Below are positions 59,175 to 64,000 of a stretch of DNA of 64,000 nucleotides, one piece after another. How positions within the stretch are numbered: position 1 is the first letter of the stretch; each line of letters begins with the position of its first letter. The position numbers and the translations under genes were made by a program. The notes beneath the pieces are model-generated. The model made no database searches. It saw only the letters and a list, made by a program, of their open reading frames with translations, and was not told where the DNA came from. The stretch comes from Sipunculus nudus (Eukaryota; Annelida; Sipuncula; Golfingiida; Sipunculidae). The stretch covers positions 61,904,370 to 61,968,369 of the forward strand of contig CM049307.1 in assembly GCA_026874595.1 (NCBI GenBank). Reading direction: 5' to 3'.

Positions 59175-61633
59175 TTTTTTAGCTCAGCTGACTATAAGTC
59201 ATCTGAGCTATAGTCGTGGTCCATTGTCCGTCGTCCGTCCGTCCGTCCGTCCGTCCGTAGATGTGGCACGTTTTGAAACCGTAAGACCTAGGAATCCAAA
59301 ATTCGGCATAATGTTAGATGTCCCCAAGATCTCCTACCAAGCCGAAAACTGGGTCTTTGTGACTTCGTTCCTTTTAGAAATTAAGGAAAAACCTCATTTT
59401 TTTCTTAAAAACCTATTTTTACACTTCAGGACTGCCTAATATCAAAACCACTCATCTGTTTTTCATCATATTTACCATAATTATTCCTCTATATAGTTCC
59501 TATGTACATGCCAGAAATTATGTCTGTATTATGTAAATTTAAAAAGTTATGGGCCCAAACATAATGCATTGTGTAAAAAATCAGGAAAGATATTTGATCA
59601 CTTAACACAAAATATGTTTAAGCTATAAACTTTTTTTCCAGTAATATAACTTTATTTAATCAAAATTAAATTGTATACCCAAAATTAGATCAAAATCTTT
59701 TAAATTTTTTAAAATATTAACAAAAATAAAAAATTGGTACCTTAAATTTTGCCAAACTTTGACTATGGCACGTTTTTTTCCTGTAAGTACTGTGGATTTA
59801 ATTTTCTAAGCATGTTTTTTTTAGCATTTTGTCTGTAAAAACCGAAAATTTGAAACCAGTTGATCAAAAACTGTAGATTTTATTCAAGTTTTCAAGCACC
59901 ATGTAACATATTGTTTACATCAAGCTAGTGTCATGCAGTTTGCAAGTGCTCAGCTCCCCAGCTTCAGCTCTCAGTTCCTAAAATTTGGCATGCAATTAGA
60001 TGTCTCAAAAATCCCCTACCATGCCAAGAATTTGGTCACTAGGACTTAATACCTTCGAGATATTAATGAAAAACGTCATTTTTCCAGCACTTTGTAAAAA
60101 ATCAAGAAAAATATTTACTCCCTTAACAAGAGGATTGCTGAAGCTAGAGATTTTTTGTCAGAGATGTAACATTATTAAATCAAGATTCAATTGAATACCC
60201 AAAATTAGTTCTGAATTTTTCAAATTTTATAAGTTATTAGTATAAATATAAAATTAGTACCTTAAATTTTGCCCAACTTTGACCATGGCATGTTTGTTTC
60301 ATGTGAGCACTGTTGATATAATTTTCATATCATGCACACATAAAGATTTCAACTTTTTAGTTTAAAAAGTTGAAAGAAATTGGCCAAAAATTGTAGCTTT
60401 TATTAATGTTTTTATGAGACCATGTCAGACCTTGGCTCTCTGGAGCACCTCTTGAGTCACCTGTATGTTGACCTTGTTGAACTTTCAGCAAATTATGCAT
60501 GCTTGAGGCGAGTCATAGACTGGGGCTCCAGGCAGCTTATTATATAATGGCCAGCCACAGTTGATCCAGGTGTCCAACCCAACTCATCTAGTAGTTTTAA
60601 CCAACAACATAACAATAAACAATAAATTAATAAATTTTTATTGGTTTTTAATAACAAATTAAAGAAAAATAGAAAAGAGTTTGTTAGTTGATAATAACAG
60701 GAAATTAACTCGCAGTTACTGATGATATAAGAATCTTGTACCGATGGATAGAATGTCACATATTCCAAATAACACCATGCAGTCACCTATGGTATTTTTC
60801 AGTTCAATTTTAATGATAAAAAGTAAATCATATTATTCATTACTAATCATTAGGGATCATATGAAGAAAATTAATGATAGACAATGATGCAGTTGATAAT
60901 ATTATTATTTAGATTCCTACTGTGTCTATAGTTAGTACATTGATGTGAAATTAGTCCAAAGTGTATATATTACATTTTTTTTTTTAATATAAATAAAAGC
61001 CATAAAACCAGGTACTTATGATCATTATTTAAATGTGTGAATTTTGTATATTCTGGATTCTCAACATCATTGTTTGGTGAAAACTGAATAAATACCAGAC
61101 ATGGTGCGAATACTTTGCAATTGTATTTAAACATGAATATGAATATGTACTCCATTTTAAAATTTCTTTCATAAGAATGGGAATTCAGGTAAAAATGAAA
61201 GTATATGAATACCAGTGCAAATACTTTCAAAATGTATTAATGAATGCATTCATGAATATATTCTTTAATATTATTTTAATAATCATTTCAGTCATATTTT
61301 ATTTGAAAAAATCATAATATTCTCTTATATTTGGGACAATATTTGTAATTTTTAATAAATAGTTAAACTCTTATATTATATGTTCTGCTTATAAGTTATA
61401 TGGCCAAGTCAAAATCTGTGTGACAATTGCACTCCATTTGTTAATAAAATAAATTAAATTAATCCTCTTTCCTGTCTCCAAAGTACTATCAAAATCATAC
61501 ATAAGCTAAACAACAACAAATCATAATACAGCTTATTTTTGTTACCACATAAAACCAGCATGTGCCTCATTTCTAAATCATACTTTTTTATCATATATAA
61601 CAGCTGAGCGCCGTGACCCATAGGTCCCTTGTT
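59175..61633 (+). repeat. Family A dispersed repeat, longest copy or two joined copies (3' flank of the M3 gene)
   Basis: Head: hairpin AGCTCAGCTGACT-ATA-AGTCATCTGAGCT at 59181-59209, then a GTCC microsatellite (59226-59258). The body segment GATGTC.C.AA.ATC.CCTACCA occurs at 59318 and again at 59999, so two family members are probably merged or nested. Tail: CAGCTGAGCG...GACCCATAGGTCCCTTGTT at 61601-61633. Confidence 0.65.
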
Positions 61634-64000
61634 CTCTCAGTTCATGAAATAACCTTTCCATCTTAGTAAATTAGTATAAAGTCAACATACTTTTTAATTT
61701 CAGTGAATGAAAAATTAACAGGTTTGCTCTGCATGAAACCTATGTAAAGATTCACGTGGTTTGCATGGGTTAGGATAAATGAATAACATTGTTTTATGGA
61801 GTGTATAGTAACTCCAGTTCTGTCATGGAGGGCAATGCAAGATTTGTAGGTGTCAGTTTTGCAGGTTAGCTCTTTAGAAAGTGGGGAAAGTATCTAAAGT
61901 ATGACCCTTACTGCTCCACTTCTGCAGGTCAAGGTCATGACCTATGGGGAATTTGGGTCAAGGTCATTCAAATATCATGAAGTGTTTAAGTGTTACTTGA
62001 ATTTTTACATCATGTTAATTTAGTTGAGGTCATGATTATGGACTGTTCTGGTTACTAAATATGTAAAATGTGATGGTATTTATGATTACCATGCATGCTT
62101 ATAACACTCACAATCAACAAGGTAACCTTGACCATGGTGGGCCTTTCATTTTCAGGAAGATAAATGGTGGAAACCTTATATCAAGAACAAAGTATGAAAC
62201 ACCATATTTTAATTATTATTTCAGGAAATGTCAAATGCTTACACATACACTTTTAGTTACCTTAGCACTGTAATGCAGGGTTTCTCAGCCATTCTGGAAA
62301 TAAAAAAAAATCCTTGAAAATGAGATCTGCTTTTTCCAGTAATGGAATTTGAGAAAAATCAGGGACAAAGTGTGGGACATTGATAGGGCATAAAGGGAAA
62401 ATGGTAAAAAATTTACATTTTGTATTTTTTTTTAAATGTATCTGCTCGAAAAATGGCTATGGTAGCTTCTAGCTTTGGCCTGTTAAGAAGGTAATAATTA
62501 TAATTATGGAAATTTATTGAAAACCAGGAAAAAATTAGCTAATTTTGTTTGCTGAGAACCCAGTATTGGTTGCTATAGTGAAGTAAGGGTTATCATGATA
62601 TCATGATAGTTGCCATGATACCATGACACTATGCACTTAAGACCTGTAAATATTCTCTGCCCTCCGTCACCATCGAGTAAAATCTTCTTTCTCAGCCCCA
62701 GGATGTTTTTATTTTTACCATTGATAAAGTAGCAATACCAGCTTTCTCTCAAATATTCATGATTTTTGTATTGCTGTGAATCCCTGTACTAAAATCATTT
62801 TGATCATGTATGCTGGCTCGTGTTGGAATGTATGTTAAGGCCAAAAGATGTAGCAGCATTAAGAATATGATGAGCAAGTCGTGTGAAATATCAAATCCTA
62901 TTATGTAAGATATATGTAATCAAATCAAGCTTTCAGAATATTTGTTAAACTGTATATAGTAATAAACATGCTTGAATAATAAGATAAACTGAATCTCTTA
63001 TCTGTTTACTGATATGCATGCCGCAAAATATGCAACTTAAATGCTCTGTGTCACTATCATTATGTTCTACTTTTGTCCTTGTGGTGGGTGTGGTGTATCA
63101 GCAGTAACTTACTTTGAAACTCTTTTATTTAATCCTAAATGACCAGGTTTCCCCGAGTTTATCCAGGACACATACCTTCCACTAAGTCCAGTTGTTTGAT
63201 ACATTAAATTATTTTTAGAAACTCTGTAAATTTTGAGACTTTTATCCTCAGTCTGACAACTTTTGTGTTTGTGGGTGACAAATAATCATTGATCCTGGCA
63301 GTCAAATGTAAATGTGACTTCATAAACTGGATAGAGCAAACATAATAAGTTTCAAGTCACTGGTAAGATATTTATAGTCAAGCCAGATCATCTATAATAG
63401 CACTTGCAGACTACTTCATTGAGCCAGTCTGGTGTCTGTTTGATAAATAATGAACAAGGCAATTGAACCAATCAAATGACTCTTGTTAACTTCTTCTACA
63501 CATCAACTGACATGCATCTGTTGCTATTTTAAGATCAAATGTTAGGCATTTCAAGAAGGGAATAAGTAATCTGACCAAATGAATAAAAGCTTGTAAACAT
63601 ATCCCATTTCCAATGCATGTATTATTCTGGCAGCATGTGAACAGTTTTGACTATTGCATATTTTTTAGATTTGGTTCATTGGATTTAATTGGCAGCAATT
63701 GGCAGTCTTCTTCATTATACATGAAATAGATGTCAGAACAGCTCAATAAATCAAGGTCACTGACAGAGTAGCTGCCAAAGCCTAGATATTAGGGAGATGA
63801 GCTAGATATTTCAAGGCATTTAGTTTTTTTGACGGATTCTTCAAAATAATGTGGTAATTCTGGAAAGTGCAGTTAAATTGTTGAGTGTTGAAATTCTAAA
63901 AATATTTTTTATTGGCCTAAATTGTGCCATACATTACATTAATATTTTATCGATAATCTCATACTAATTATTCATATATATATCTAAACACTGCCCTTAT
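61634..64000. other. 3' flank, no gene recognised
   Basis: Contains AGGTCA-AGGTCATGACCT at 61926-61943 and other scattered AGGTCA words up to about 62035. No coding exon or RNA gene found up to the window end. Confidence 0.5.

Overview
The window looks like intron-rich, AT-rich animal DNA, most likely lophotrochozoan and probably a mollusc. That placement is inference. It rests on the gene content (a G-alpha 12/13 subunit, a long-loop orphan GPCR and an oligopeptidase-A-type M3 protein, a branch that vertebrates lack as far as I know), many small introns with GT-AG borders, and a dense load of short DNA transposons, Helitron-like repeats and tandem arrays. I saw no bacterial genes, tRNA, rRNA or CRISPR array.

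Layout. (1) 1-6267, minus strand: first coding exon of a G-alpha 12/13 gene at 5797-6267; the rest of that gene lies beyond the left edge. Two hAT-type elements with intact 8-bp target duplications sit at 1453-2329 and 3709-4592. (2) 6268-6519: a 252-bp gap between two divergent start codons, a likely bidirectional promoter. (3) 6520-58922, plus strand: one gene of 18 coding exons for a 720-residue M3-family protein of the oligopeptidase A (PrlC / organellar oligopeptidase) branch with an Arg-rich, mitochondrial-like N-terminus. I assembled all 18 exons by hand; every junction is GT-AG and the phases agree. The fold is kept, but the active site is not: the zinc motif HExxH reads YEFGH, the third zinc ligand Glu is Gln, and the substrate-side His is Ala. 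It is therefore most likely a pseudopeptidase. (4) Inside intron 9, on the minus strand, lies an intronless 737-codon class A GPCR (27067-29280) with a roughly 440-residue third intracellular loop and several lost class A motifs. (5) Intron 11 holds a 6.46-kb minisatellite of about 158 units of 41 bp (37209-43668) with higher-order duplications. (6) 58923-64000: 3' flank with dispersed repeats and no recognised gene.

The introns carry a rich repeat fauna: a 329-bp tandem array (10735-12648), a degenerate ~35-bp array (17258-18115), TA-flanked terminal-inverted-repeat elements (23524-24207, 33631-34366, 35296-35884, 53293-54477), a LINE 3' fragment (32960-33628), Helitron-like elements with hairpin plus CTAG ends (47854-49136, 54962-55636, 36491-36774), and a family whose 5' end is a hairpin and whose 3' end reads ...CCCTTGTT. 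Several of these families carry AGGTCA half-sites in DR1 or palindromic arrangement, and one small transposon carries a cluster of CRE-like sites right after exon 10.
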